A DNA stretch of 64,000 nt, taken from Desulfovibrio oxyclinae DSM 11498. Lineage in GTDB: Bacteria; Desulfobacterota; Desulfovibrionia; Desulfovibrionales; Desulfovibrionaceae. The stretch spans positions 1 to 64,000 of the forward strand of contig NZ_AQXE01000009.1 of NCBI RefSeq assembly GCF_000375485.1. The letters are read 5' to 3'. Below are positions 55,231-64,000 of the stretch, in pieces. Each line of letters opens with the position of its first letter. The stretch's first letter is position 1. The translations under genes and the position numbers were made by a program. The notes below the pieces were generated by a model that was given only the letters and a program-made list of their open reading frames with translations, searched no databases and had not been told where the DNA came from.

Positions 55231-55899
55231 CTAGTCGAGCTGGGAAACCAGGTAGTTCTTGATTTCGTCGATGGACTGTTCGCCGTCGAGCTCGATGATC
55301 TTAAAGCTGGCATCCTTCATGTTCTTGTAGAAGTTGCAGCCAGCCATGGTTCCGGTTTCTTCGTCGTAGTAGATGTCGTGACGCTTGTCGATTGCGGCCT
55401 CGTCCTGGTCGTCGTCGCGAGCGGAGAGGGCGCCACCGCAGACGCGGCACGTGTCGCCTTCGGGAGCGATGGCGGGGATGCCGACGTTGTTGGGGTGGTT
55501 CGGATTGTTTTCACAGAGGCGGCGACCCATGATGCGAGCCTTGGCGACTTCGCGGGGCAGCTTGATCTCGATCACGTAGTCGAGAGCAACGCCGTCATTC
55601 TGCAGGGCTTCCCACAGCTTTTCAGCCTGAACGAGGGAACGGGGGAAACCATCGAGGAGCCAACCGTTTTCGCCAGCGTTCTGCAGAACGTCGAGCACCA
55701 TCGGGATGGTGATGTCGTCCGGAACCAGTTCACCCTTGTTGATGTACTCCTTGGCCTTCAGACCGAGTTCGGTGCCGCCGCCGATGTGCTTGCGGAAGAT
55801 GGCGCCGGATTCGATATGATCCAGGTCGTACTTGTCTTTCACCAGGGTGCCCTGGGTGCCTTTGCCGGAGCCGTTGGGGCCAAAAATCAGGATGTTCAT
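55231..55899 (-). CDS. adk: Adenylate kinase (mirror copy)
   Basis: Identical to 19024-19692: 222 residues, P-loop GPNGSGKGT and the C129/H135/C151/C154 metal site. A second perfect copy of this essential gene is itself a sign of artefact. Confidence 0.87.
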   Translation of the reverse strand: MNILIFGPNGSGKGTQGTLVKDKYDLDHIESGAIFRKHIGGGTELGLKAKEYINKGELVPDDITIPMVLDVLQNAGENGWLLDGFPRSLVQAEKLWEALQNDGVALDYVIEIKLPREVAKARIMGRRLCENNPNHPNNVGIPAIAPEGDTCRVCGGALSARDDDQDEAAIDKRHDIYYDEETGTMAGCNFYKNMKDASFKIIELDGEQSIDEIKNYLVSQLD

Positions 55900-55933
55900 A
55901 TCTGCTCCTCCTAGGATTGTGCAAAAGATCACA

Positions 55934-55962
55934 TGACTTACCGCGCCAGATTGCGGAAGTCA
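55934..55962 (-). terminator. Weak hairpin after tilS (mirror copy)
   Basis: Reverse complement of 18961-18989; bulged 10-bp stem. Confidence 0.3.
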
Positions 55963-56967
55963 ATCCTTGAAGCCAAAAAGCACACCCTTGGGCGAAATTT
56001 TGGCAACCCGGTCGCCGGGAAACTGGAACACTGCCCCGAATCGGGTCTCCAACCATGCCTCGTCCAGTTTCAAAAGTGTGTCTGCAAGCGCCTGTCCCGA
56101 CCCCACGGCGTCCAGATATTTCTTGTAAAGACGCAGTCGCAGGGCTTTATGGGCCTCTTCCAGCACCGCCGAAGACAAAAGATCGCCCGCAGTCGCTTCA
56201 TTCATCTGCATAAGCCAGTAGTCCGCATCGATGCGTCCCAATCGCCACAGTCGCGCCACTGAGTCTGGAAAGTTCGGGTTTTCCTCAAGCATGAGAGGCA
56301 TAAGAGTGTGCCTGATCCGGTTACGTTTCATGGATTCATCGGCGTTCGTCTCATCCTCGCGCCATGACACACCAAGCGTTTCCAGAAACGCACAAAGTGT
56401 CTTTTTTTCCGTCAGCAGCAGGGGGCGCATCAGGCTTCTCTCACGATCCACGCCAGGCATTCCGGAAAGCCCCGGCCAGCCTGTGCCGCGCACAAGCCGC
56501 ATCACGACGTCTTCGCTCAGGTCGCCCAGATGATGGCCGGTGGCAATCCAGTCGAGTTTTTCCGCCGAACGAGCCTGTTTGAGAAATTTGTAACGAACTA
56601 CGCGCGCGGTTTCTTCGATGCCACGCCCGGAAGCATCGGCCTCAGCCGCCACATCCGTACGTTCGGTTTGAAATGGAATATTCAGCTGCCCGCACAACTG
56701 GCGGCACCACAACACATCTTCGTCTGATTTCGGACGAAGTCCGTGGTCGAGGTGCGCGGCGCAGACGCGACCGCCGTTTTTAAGGGAGAGGCAGTGTAAC
56801 GCCAGAAGCAGGGCGGTGGAATCCGCCCCGCCGGAAAAGGCGCAGAGAACTTGCAGATCCTCGGGGGCAACCCCGAGCTCCTTACGCATGAAGCGTTCGA
56901 TTCCCAGACAGAAATGGGCCCACTTGGGAGGCAGATCCCTGAAACTGGCCGGGAACGTCATCTCCAT
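55960..56967 (-). CDS. tilS: tRNA(Ile)-lysidine synthetase (mirror copy)
   Basis: Identical to 17956-18963: 335 residues with PP-loop SGGADS at 45-50; modifies C34 of tRNA(Ile) CAU. Confidence 0.83.
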   Translation of the reverse strand: MEMTFPASFRDLPPKWAHFCLGIERFMRKELGVAPEDLQVLCAFSGGADSTALLLALHCLSLKNGGRVCAAHLDHGLRPKSDEDVLWCRQLCGQLNIPFQTERTDVAAEADASGRGIEETARVVRYKFLKQARSAEKLDWIATGHHLGDLSEDVVMRLVRGTGWPGLSGMPGVDRERSLMRPLLLTEKKTLCAFLETLGVSWREDETNADESMKRNRIRHTLMPLMLEENPNFPDSVARLWRLGRIDADYWLMQMNEATAGDLLSSAVLEEAHKALRLRLYKKYLDAVGSGQALADTLLKLDEAWLETRFGAVFQFPGDRVAKISPKGVLFGFKD

Positions 56968-56969
56968 AC

Positions 56970-57317
56970 CTAGACCTTGATGCCGAAATCCTCGAAGAGG
57001 TCGTCGAGGTAATCGATCATACGATTGCGTTGCTCCTGAGTGCAGTACGCCACGCATGAGCAACGGATTTTTCCATGGGCGCGAACGAGCAGTTCCATTT
57101 TGACGATATTCCCGGCCACGTTGCGGATGACTTCAAGGGCCAGAAAATAGGGACCGCATTCGCTCTTGTGCTCTTCCTGTTCATCGGAGAGCATATCTTC
57201 GGGAATGGGGAGATAGTAGATACCCTTGATGGGGCCGTTCATCTCCATTGCGCCGAGCTTTTCCTCGAACAGGTCGATGTTTTCGTCGGAAATATCTTCA
57301 ATATAATAGTTACGCAT
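56970..57317 (-). CDS. Small acidic hypothetical protein (mirror copy)
   Basis: Identical to 17606-17953: 115 residues, packed 2 bases from both hemA and tilS. Function unknown. Confidence 0.67.
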   Translation of the reverse strand: MRNYYIEDISDENIDLFEEKLGAMEMNGPIKGIYYLPIPEDMLSDEQEEHKSECGPYFLALEVIRNVAGNIVKMELLVRAHGKIRCSCVAYCTQEQRNRMIDYLDDLFEDFGIKV

Positions 57318-57319
57318 AG

Positions 57320-58699
57320 TTACTGATCCTTACGTGTGGATTCTATGAATGTTTCAATGTCTTCGGGGGCACAGCTGTCGGGACTCCGGCGACGATCCAT
57401 ATGCGCATCCGGCGGGACGGCCTCGTCGTCGAGGTTGAACATGCGCCGCGCCATGTCGATGAACCGATCCGCAACCCCTTCCTCGCGGGTGCGTCGCTTG
57501 AGAAAACAGATGGGCTCATGCAGGACCTTGCGCCCCACAGAGAGTACGAGGGTTTCGAGCGCCTTTTCGGTCTCCCTGTCCACGGGACCGATGCGCTTGA
57601 GGGTCTTCATGAGTTCGGTGCGGGCAATATCTTCGCTGCGATCCACCAGATCGACAATGGTTGGATTGAGCGCCAGAGACTGCAGCCATGTCCCGAACGC
57701 ATCCGTTTCCCCGTCCACGACTCCGCGAGCCTTCACCGCTTCTTCCTGACGCTTGGAAGTGTTCTCTTCGACCACTTCCTTCAGGTCATCAATGTCATAC
57801 AAATAGACGTTGTCGAGACTGTTCAGGTCGGGGTCGATGTCGCGCGGGACCGCAATGTCGATGAAAAACATGGGGCTGTTGCGCCGCTTCTTCAGCACGC
57901 CCTTGATGTCCTTGGCCCGGATCACGGTGGTAGGGGAGCCGGTGGAGCTGATGATGATATCCACATCGTGCAGACGGTCGAACATCCGCTCCATGGGGAT
58001 GGGCTCGCCGCCCATGCGCTCGGAAAGCTCCTGTGCGCGCGATAACGTACGGTTGGCGATGATGATGTCCTTCACTCCCTGATTGAGCAGATGAGTGGAG
58101 GCCAGCTCGGCCATTTCGCCCGCCCCTACGAGCATGGCTCGGGTCTTGGAGAGGTCGCCGAAAATGTGCTTGGCAAGCTCTACGGCAGCATAACTGATGG
58201 AAACCGCGCTGGAAGCGATGGCCGTCTCGGTACGCACGCGCTTGGCCACGGAGAAGGCCTTGTGCAACAACCGGTTGACCACGACTCCGGCTGTTCCGCT
58301 TTCCACGGATGCGCGATAGGCGTCCTTGAGCTGCCCCAGGATCTGCGGTTCGCCCATGACCATGGAGTCAAGGCTGCATGCGACGACAAACAGGTGGTTC
58401 ACCGCTTCAAGTCCGCGATGCCGGTAGACGTGCTCAGCCAGTTCTGCAGGAGAACCGCCGCAGGCCGCCGACCAGTGTGAAAGCAGGGCATCCGTGACTT
58501 CATGTTCGGGTACGCCCTCCGCCGCCACCACGGTGATTTCCACGCGGTTGCAGGTGGAGAGCGCCATACATTCTTTCACAGGACAATTGGCTAGGGTGGC
58601 CTGCTCGAAATTCTCGGTATTGGTGAGGGCGTACTTCTCACGCACCTCCACCCCGGCGGTACGGTGATTGAGCCCTATGAGATAAATTCTGTTTTCCAT
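57320..58699 (-). CDS. hemA: Glutamyl-tRNA reductase (mirror copy)
   Basis: Identical to 16224-17603: 459 residues, catalytic C50 in STCNR. First enzyme of C5-route tetrapyrrole synthesis. Confidence 0.87.
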   Translation of the reverse strand: MENRIYLIGLNHRTAGVEVREKYALTNTENFEQATLANCPVKECMALSTCNRVEITVVAAEGVPEHEVTDALLSHWSAACGGSPAELAEHVYRHRGLEAVNHLFVVACSLDSMVMGEPQILGQLKDAYRASVESGTAGVVVNRLLHKAFSVAKRVRTETAIASSAVSISYAAVELAKHIFGDLSKTRAMLVGAGEMAELASTHLLNQGVKDIIIANRTLSRAQELSERMGGEPIPMERMFDRLHDVDIIISSTGSPTTVIRAKDIKGVLKKRRNSPMFFIDIAVPRDIDPDLNSLDNVYLYDIDDLKEVVEENTSKRQEEAVKARGVVDGETDAFGTWLQSLALNPTIVDLVDRSEDIARTELMKTLKRIGPVDRETEKALETLVLSVGRKVLHEPICFLKRRTREEGVADRFIDMARRMFNLDDEAVPPDAHMDRRRSPDSCAPEDIETFIESTRKDQ

Positions 58700-58702
58700 A
58701 AT

Positions 58703-59515
58703 TTACGGCTTGAACGTCAGGGCGTGATGAATCAGGGAAACGACCATCAGGGAGAATACGACGACCATCCCGACGGCCGGCTTCCTGCCGCGCCATTTGA
58801 GTATGATGCGCTGGTGGAACACGTACGCGAACGCGACCCAGACGGCCAGCGAGGAAATCTTGACGATATCCCAGACGAACAATTTGTCGGGATTGATCCA
58901 GTACCAGATGTAGGAAGACACTATTCCCAGCGTATACAGAGGGAACCCGCTCCCCACGGCCATGCCGTTAACCCTGTCGAAGATGGTCAGCGAAGGGGTG
59001 TCCTTGCCCAGACTCGCCAGTCCGGCCTTGGTCTTGATTTTTCTGTTGTAATGCAAAAAAGCCAGCCCTGCGCCGAATCCCATTGCGCAAAGGCCGAGGG
59101 CGAGCACGAGGGTACCGATGTGCAGCCAGAAGAAAAGCATGGTGAACTGCGGCGGCAGCTTGACGGCCACACCGCCAAGGGCAAGAGAGGTAATGAACAG
59201 TATCAGCGCCAGCGGCAGCGCGGTGGTTGCCAGAAAGTCGAGCTTATACCGCCACCAAAGCAGGAAATAGACCACCATCACGCCCCACGCGAGGATGCTC
59301 ATGTAGAAACTTCCTTCGCTCAGCACGACCATTTCGGCCTGATTGACGGTCAGCAGACCGATATCAAGCGAGTGGATGACGAAGCCGACCATGGTCACGA
59401 GACCGGCTATGCCTTTGAGACGCGAATTACCCGCGGCGATGCCAACTATTTGCAGAACGCTCGCCAGCAGATACAGGCCGATAATGGCCAGTTGCAGCAC
59501 TTCAAACAAGCCCAT
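58703..59515 (-). CDS. CcsA/HemX-type membrane protein (mirror copy)
   Basis: Identical to 15408-16220: 270 residues, about eight TM helices; haem delivery or HemA control. Confidence 0.74.
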   Translation of the reverse strand: MGLFEVLQLAIIGLYLLASVLQIVGIAAGNSRLKGIAGLVTMVGFVIHSLDIGLLTVNQAEMVVLSEGSFYMSILAWGVMVVYFLLWWRYKLDFLATTALPLALILFITSLALGGVAVKLPPQFTMLFFWLHIGTLVLALGLCAMGFGAGLAFLHYNRKIKTKAGLASLGKDTPSLTIFDRVNGMAVGSGFPLYTLGIVSSYIWYWINPDKLFVWDIVKISSLAVWVAFAYVFHQRIILKWRGRKPAVGMVVVFSLMVVSLIHHALTFKP

Positions 59516-60179
59516 CAAGCAACTCCGGTATGTTGTCCCGCATCGGTGCGGGCAGAAATTCCTCAAGGATTTGTCCGGCCTTGTCAAGGTCCTGCCGCTC
59601 AAAAGCTTCAAGCAGCCCGGACCGGGCAAGCTCGCGGAAGAGAGCGGTGTTATGGCCGGTTTCCATTCCGAGTTCGAGCACGAGCGGCCTCAGCCGCGCC
59701 ATGAGCTTCAAGAGCGCGGCATACTCTTCGCCGAACATGTCATCAAGCTCGCAGCGTATCATACGACACACCGCCGGACTGGCGCCCCCCGTTGAAATGG
59801 CCAGCGTCAGATCGCCTCGCCGGAACGCGGCGGGCACGATGAAATCGGCCCGCTCCGGACAATCGGCAATATTGCAGAGGATTCCCCTTTCTTCACACAA
59901 GTCGGCAATCCTCGAGTTCAGCTCGCCGTTACTGGTACAGGCAAAGACAAGAAAACGGCCTTCCAGATCGCTCTCGTCGAAAGAACGCTGCTCGAAAACC
60001 GCATTGCCGCAATCGGCCAGCTTCAACACTTCCGGAGCCGGGTCACCCGTGTCGAGCACCAGCACTTCGCCGACTCCGGCATCAAGCAGGGATGCGGCCT
60101 TGCGGCGTCCCACACCACCTGCGCCGACCACGAGGCAACGTCTGTTTTCGAGGGAAAGAAAGACCGGGTAATCATGCAT
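59502..60179 (-). CDS. Precorrin-2 dehydrogenase, Met8/CysG-N type (mirror copy)
   Basis: Identical to 14744-15421: 225 residues, NAD loop GAGGVG from 19. Makes sirohydrochlorin for siroheme and haem. Confidence 0.8.
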   Translation of the reverse strand: MHDYPVFLSLENRRCLVVGAGGVGRRKAASLLDAGVGEVLVLDTGDPAPEVLKLADCGNAVFEQRSFDESDLEGRFLVFACTSNGELNSRIADLCEERGILCNIADCPERADFIVPAAFRRGDLTLAISTGGASPAVCRMIRCELDDMFGEEYAALLKLMARLRPLVLELGMETGHNTALFRELARSGLLEAFERQDLDKAGQILEEFLPAPMRDNIPELLDGLV

Positions 60180-60185
60180 CGCGGA

Positions 60186-60214
60186 ACATTACATCATGTA
60201 AAGGGCTCTGTAAA
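60186..60214 (-). promoter_or_regulatory. Candidate promoter of the siroheme/haem operon (mirror copy)
   Basis: TTTACA-17-TAATGT on the minus strand. Confidence 0.3.
60189..60201. promoter_or_regulatory. Palindrome TTACATCATGTAA (mirror copy)
   Basis: Reverse complement of the site at 14722-14734. Confidence 0.35.
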
Positions 60215-60234
60215 ATGTCCCGAAGGGCGATTTC

Positions 60235-60263
60235 TTGCCATGACCGCAGGTTGCGGGTACAAC
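60235..60263 (+). promoter_or_regulatory. Promoter for the GT9 gene (mirror copy)
   Basis: TTGCCA-17-TACAAC, 22 bases before the ATG at 60285. Confidence 0.45.
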
Positions 60264-60284
60264 ACGAGTCTGGAGCCCTGAAGA

Positions 60285-61526
60285 ATGAAGCAGTACCTCG
60301 TCATACAGGTCGCACGTTTCGGCGACCTTGTGCAGACAAAGCGCCTGATCGCATCCCTGACCGCCAGAGGCGATGGGAATGTCCACGTATTGGTGGACAA
60401 CTCACTCAAATCGCTTGCCGAATCCGTTTACCCGCAGGCCATCATCCATGGAATAACGGCTCACGCTACCGCACTGGACGCCAAATCGGCCATGCGCGCG
60501 ATCCTCATTGACAACAGGAAAGCCTTTGACGATCTCGCCTCCATTGGTTTTGACGAGGTCTACAATCTCAATTTTTCCCCGCTGGGCTTTCGCATCGCCG
60601 CACTTTTCGACCCGGAGACCGTGCACGGCCACCGCTGGAAAAACGGACAGGAAATCATCCCGGAATGGGCAGCCATGGCCATGCGGTGGACAGGCAACCG
60701 CAGGCTCGGCATCAACATCGCGGATTTCTGGGCCGCTTACACCAACCCCATGCTTCCCGGCCCGCAGGTAAATCCGCCAGCTCACCCCAAAGGTGGTGGC
60801 CCGGGCATCGTTCTGGCCGGGCGCGAGTCACGCCGCTCCCTTCCGCCGCAGGAACTCGCGGCTGTGACAGCAGTCCTTGCCGCACGCCATCCCGGCCCCG
60901 TGCTGCTTCTCGGCAGTGCCTCCGAGGCTTCCACGGGCAGGGAAGTCATGAACTGCATGCCCACCGCACTACGCGAACGCACGCGAAATCTTGCGGGCAA
61001 AACAGACTGGAAAGAGCTTATCGAGATTGTGGACAGCCTTGACGTGCTGGTTACGCCGGACACCGGGACCATGCACCTCGCCGCGCATCTGGGCACTCCG
61101 GTGCAGGCCTTTTTCCTTTCCTCGGCATGGTGTTTCGAGACCGGCCCCTATGGGGAAGGGCATACGGTCTATCAGGCCGTACAGGACTGCCTGCCGTGTC
61201 TGGAAACCGCACCGTGTCCGTACCGGATCAAATGTCTGGCCCCATTCTCGGATTCTGCCTTTCCCCGCTTCATCGCCACGGGCAAACCGGAGACACTACC
61301 GCAGGGCGTCACGGTTTTTGAAACGGCCTTCGACCCCCTTGGGCTGACCTTCCGGCCAACGCACGGAATCGACATGGAGCAGGAAGCAAGAGGAGCCTTC
61401 CGACGCTTCCTCGGCAGTCATCTCGGAGTCTGGGACGCTGCAATCCACCCCTTTGACACCACGTTGGCCGAGCAACTGCACCAGCCCAAAGACTGGACTA
61501 TAAAGCCAAATAAAACAGTATATTAA
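60285..61526 (+). CDS. Glycosyltransferase family 9 (mirror copy)
   Basis: Identical to 13397-14638: 413-residue heptosyltransferase-like GT-B enzyme with VTPDTGTMHLAA donor-site motif. Confidence 0.77.
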   Translation: MKQYLVIQVARFGDLVQTKRLIASLTARGDGNVHVLVDNSLKSLAESVYPQAIIHGITAHATALDAKSAMRAILIDNRKAFDDLASIGFDEVYNLNFSPLGFRIAALFDPETVHGHRWKNGQEIIPEWAAMAMRWTGNRRLGINIADFWAAYTNPMLPGPQVNPPAHPKGGGPGIVLAGRESRRSLPPQELAAVTAVLAARHPGPVLLLGSASEASTGREVMNCMPTALRERTRNLAGKTDWKELIEIVDSLDVLVTPDTGTMHLAAHLGTPVQAFFLSSAWCFETGPYGEGHTVYQAVQDCLPCLETAPCPYRIKCLAPFSDSAFPRFIATGKPETLPQGVTVFETAFDPLGLTFRPTHGIDMEQEARGAFRRFLGSHLGVWDAAIHPFDTTLAEQLHQPKDWTIKPNKTVY

Positions 61527-61533
61527 AATTTTT

Positions 61534-61548
61534 CTAGAAAATTTCTAG
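61534..61548. promoter_or_regulatory. AT-rich palindrome (mirror copy)
   Basis: CTAGAAAATTTCTAG, 42 bases before the CgeB-like ATG. Confidence 0.3.
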
Positions 61549-61589
61549 CATGACAATGGGCCATTTGCTGGCCAATTCTAGAGGGCAAT

Positions 61590-62855
61590 ATGGACAAGCG
61601 GTTACGAGTTCTGGTGGTTCTTCCCATGTACGGCGGTTCACTGCCGGTGGGCCGGTTTTGCGCACAGGGTCTGCGTGAATGCGGGCACCTCGTGGAGGTG
61701 TTCGAGGCCCCGGATTTCCACCCTTCCTACAAGGCGCTTGAAGACCTCAAAGTGACCACGGACCGGCTGGACTATCTTCAGAACTCCTATCTCCAGGTTG
61801 TTTCGCAGGCGATACTCGCCAAGGTGGAGACCTTCGAGCCTGATCTGGTTCTGTGCATGGCGCAGGCACCCATGTCCATTCAGGCCCTCAAGCGGCTTCG
61901 TCGGGACAAGGTGGCAACTGCCATGTGGTTCGTAGAAGACTATCGGCTCTTCACCTACTGGAAGGCCTATGCGCCGTACTATGACGTTTTTGCGGTGATC
62001 CAGCGCGAGGGCATCATGGAGGGATTGCAGGAAATCGGCCAGCAAAACGGGGTTTATCTTCCTCTGGCCGCACAGCCGGACTTCCACCAACCGCTCGATA
62101 TGTCCGACGTGGACAGACGGAAATTCGGTGCCGAGATTTCATTCATGGGGGCAGGGTATCCGAATCGCCGCATGGCTTTTCGCGAGCTGATCCGCCCCGG
62201 CTTCAAGCTCTGGGGAACGGAATGGGACGGCGATCACGTTCTGGAACCGTATCTCCAAATGGAAGGACGACGCGTGACACCAGAGGAATGCGTCAAGATA
62301 TTCAACGGTTCGGCCATCAACCTGAACCTGCATTCATCCGTGCAGGCCAAGACGCTGGTAACTCACGGCGACTTCATCAATCCGCGTACCTTCGAAGTGG
62401 CGGCCTGCGGTTCGTTTCAGCTTGTGGATCGTCGCACGCTCATGCCGGGGGCCTTTGCCGAGGATGAACTGGCCGTCTTCGACTCCATGGGCGAATTGAA
62501 GGATAAAATTGAATACTATCTTGCCCATCCCGATGAGCGTCAGGCCATAGCACAGCGGGGCAGGGCACGCGTTCTTGCAGATCATACCTACGCCAACCGG
62601 ATGCGGACCCTGCTCGATTTCGTAGAGCAACGCCTTGACAACTGGCCTCCCGAGCGCGAAAGAAGCGACCTGTATCCGGAAGGCTTCCCCGAGGAACTCA
62701 AGGGCGAACTCAAGGGGCTTCTCGCCGAGCTGTCATTACCCGAGGATGCCACGTTCGAGGATCTTTGCTGGGCAATCCGCTCCCGACAGGGCGAGCTATC
62801 CGGCCTCGATACCGCCATCCTCTTTCTTGAAGAGTGGCGCAAGCTCTACAAATAA
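61590..62855 (+). CDS. CgeB-like glycosyltransferase (mirror copy)
   Basis: Identical to 12068-13333: 421 residues, NPRTFEVAACGSFQLVD donor-site region. Acceptor unknown. Confidence 0.72.
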   Translation: MDKRLRVLVVLPMYGGSLPVGRFCAQGLRECGHLVEVFEAPDFHPSYKALEDLKVTTDRLDYLQNSYLQVVSQAILAKVETFEPDLVLCMAQAPMSIQALKRLRRDKVATAMWFVEDYRLFTYWKAYAPYYDVFAVIQREGIMEGLQEIGQQNGVYLPLAAQPDFHQPLDMSDVDRRKFGAEISFMGAGYPNRRMAFRELIRPGFKLWGTEWDGDHVLEPYLQMEGRRVTPEECVKIFNGSAINLNLHSSVQAKTLVTHGDFINPRTFEVAACGSFQLVDRRTLMPGAFAEDELAVFDSMGELKDKIEYYLAHPDERQAIAQRGRARVLADHTYANRMRTLLDFVEQRLDNWPPERERSDLYPEGFPEELKGELKGLLAELSLPEDATFEDLCWAIRSRQGELSGLDTAILFLEEWRKLYK

Positions 62856-62888
62856 CGACAAGACTCCAACAAGACACAACAGGTAGCA

Positions 62889-63524
62889 ATGCTTGAAATA
62901 TTTGCCGAGGCCGGCAGCTTTGTCGGCTCTTTCGTAGCGGCCATGGGCTGGCCGGAGCGCATCTCAACGCTTACCGGCCTCATCTACATTTTTCTTAGTG
63001 TCAGGCAGAACCCGTTATGCTGGCCGTTCGGCATTCTCAGCGTGGGAATCTGGATGGTGGTGGTCTTCACCGGCAAACTGTATTCCGATGCCTTTTTGCA
63101 GTTGGTGTACGTAGTACTGGGCTTTTACGGCTGGTACCAATGGCTGCGGGGTGGAGAGGATCACACGCCGCTTCTGGTGAGGCACGTGGGTCGAAAACTC
63201 GGGGTACGGCTCGGCCTGATCGGCGTTGCGGCCACAGTGCCCACATGGCTCATCATGAGTCGTGTTCTGGATGCGGCATTTCCTTTCTGGGATGCGCTGA
63301 CCACGGTTGTCAGTCTCATCGCCCAGTACCTGCTAGCCAAGAAATATCTCGAAAACTGGGTACTTTGGGTCATTGCCGACATCATCTACATCTTCATCTA
63401 CTACTTGAAGGGTTGGAACGGATACGCGGTGTTGATGGCGATCTACACCACAATGGCGGTAGTGGGCTACGTGCAGTGGCGAAAAACCATGCAGGTACCC
63501 GACTTCAGGGAGAAAAGCGCGTGA
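62889..63524 (+). CDS. pnuC: PnuC transporter (mirror copy)
   Basis: Identical to 11399-12034: 211-residue nicotinamide riboside carrier with the ENWVLWVIADIIYI motif; overlaps the kinase start by 4 bases. Confidence 0.8.
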   Translation: MLEIFAEAGSFVGSFVAAMGWPERISTLTGLIYIFLSVRQNPLCWPFGILSVGIWMVVVFTGKLYSDAFLQLVYVVLGFYGWYQWLRGGEDHTPLLVRHVGRKLGVRLGLIGVAATVPTWLIMSRVLDAAFPFWDALTTVVSLIAQYLLAKKYLENWVLWVIADIIYIFIYYLKGWNGYAVLMAIYTTMAVVGYVQWRKTMQVPDFREKSA

Positions 63525-64000
63525 GCGTGCGCATAGTCGTGACCGGCTCGGAGTGCACGGGAAAGACGACGCTCGCCCGTGCTCTGGCCGAGCGATTCGG
63601 CGTAAAGCCGGTGCCGGAGTTTCTCAGGAAATACTTCGAGGCGGTTGGAGGCGTGCTGACGCTTGAAGACGCCATTCCCATCGCAAAAGGGCAATTGAAA
63701 GCCGAAAAACAGGCCGAGACCGCCGGAATCAATCCGCTCGTCTGCGACACCAACCTGCTTTCATCTGTAATATACAACCGTCACTATTACGGCAAATGTC
63801 CCGAATGGATAGAACAGCAACTGACCGCAAGACATTATCATCATTACTTTCTCTGCGGGACCGATGTCCCATGGCAGGCCGACGGGCAGCGCGACCGACC
63901 GGAGCAGAGAGCCGAATTGCAGAACCACTTCCGCGAAGAACTCCTGCGCCGAAAGGTTCCCTTCACGGAGCTGAAAGGGGATGTGGAGCAACGTCTTGAA
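63521..64000 (+). CDS. NadR-like kinase (mirror copy, cut by window end)
   Basis: First 160 codons, identical to the gene at 10878-11402; about 14 residues and the stop lie outside the window. GTG start overlapping pnuC; Walker A GSECTGKTT at 9-17. Confidence 0.72.
   Translation, partial: MSVRIVVTGSECTGKTTLARALAERFGVKPVPEFLRKYFEAVGGVLTLEDAIPIAKGQLKAEKQAETAGINPLVCDTNLLSSVIYNRHYYGKCPEWIEQQLTARHYHHYFLCGTDVPWQADGQRDRPEQRAELQNHFREELLRRKVPFTELKGDVEQRLE

Larger units (their letters stand above)
10923..64000. repeat. Giant spacer-less inverted repeat (two 26.5-kb arms), probable fold-back artefact
   Basis: Base x on one strand equals base 74923 - x on the other. The axis is between 37461 and 37462. 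The final bases of the window (ATGTGGAGCAACGTCTTGAA) are the exact reverse complement of 10923-10942, so the arm reaches the window edge and may continue beyond it. All 27 genes of the left arm recur on the opposite strand with identical predicted proteins, and the intergenic blocks I compared also match. No mismatch was seen, although I did not check every base. Perfect identity without a spacer, including essential single-copy genes, points to an assembly or amplification fold-back. Confidence 0.97.

Noticed and set aside
37462..64000. Right-arm genes as genuine paralogues or a recent segmental duplication
   Set aside because: Perfect mirror identity with no spacer and an axis in a hairpin fit a fold-back better; they are annotated as mirror copies only.
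1..64000. tRNA, rRNA, CRISPR array, transposase or prophage genes
   Set aside because: None seen on either strand; the repeats present are intergenic hairpins without array spacing.

Overview
The window reads as a chromosomal segment of a sulfate-reducing deltaproteobacterium of the Desulfovibrionaceae (Desulfovibrio/Pseudodesulfovibrio type). The reasons are high-GC housekeeping genes; a siroheme/haem cluster of Met8-type dehydrogenase, CcsA/HemX and HemA; an adenylate kinase with the Cys-His-Cys-Cys metal site known from D. gigas; a three-gene ferredoxin-type glutamate synthase; and GC-rich hairpin repeats between genes. The lineage is inference from gene content and was not searched.

The dominant feature is structural. 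From 10923 to the last base (64000) the sequence is a giant inverted repeat with no spacer: position x pairs with 74923 - x, and the symmetry axis lies between 37461 and 37462. Every gene from 10923 to 37461 reappears on the other strand between 37462 and 64000 with an identical predicted protein, and the intergenic stretches I compared by eye are also identical. The axis falls in the middle of a terminator-like hairpin (GAACCTTCTTG and its reverse complement). The most likely explanation is an assembly or amplification fold-back at that hairpin rather than a real 53-kb palindrome. Only about 37.5 kb of the window is unique sequence, and right-arm genes should not be counted as second copies until tested.

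Unique left flank (1-10922), all on +: a tRNA nucleotidyltransferase with N-terminal DHHA1 and CBS domains (5' end cut by the window), a TIGR00725-type protein, a HIT protein, a LapA/LapB-like pair, mutS, a lipoprotein and lysA, ended by a strong terminator; then rsmE and rarA.

Left arm (10923-37461), with the mirror image to the right. A leftward cluster holds a GT9 heptosyltransferase-like gene, a CgeB-like glycosyltransferase, pnuC and a NadR-like kinase. A rightward cluster holds a Met8-type dehydrogenase, ccsA/hemX, hemA, a small hypothetical gene and tilS, followed by adk and an orphan gene. A leftward run holds the three glutamate synthase genes, yajC, secD and secF, then a terminator and a HAD phosphatase lipoprotein. 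Next come rightward dut-argD and a leftward glycine cleavage operon (gcvH, gcvPA, gcvPB, lpd; no gcvT). The arm ends with a rightward methyltransferase, nikR and folE2.

Functional links: glycine cleavage and folE2 both feed one-carbon/folate metabolism; nikR overlaps folE2 by one base, and a candidate NikR operator covers the promoter of that gene set; PnuC and the NadR-like kinase form a nicotinamide riboside salvage pair; HemA and the Met8-type enzyme supply siroheme and haem precursors. I found no rRNA, tRNA, CRISPR array, transposase or prophage gene.
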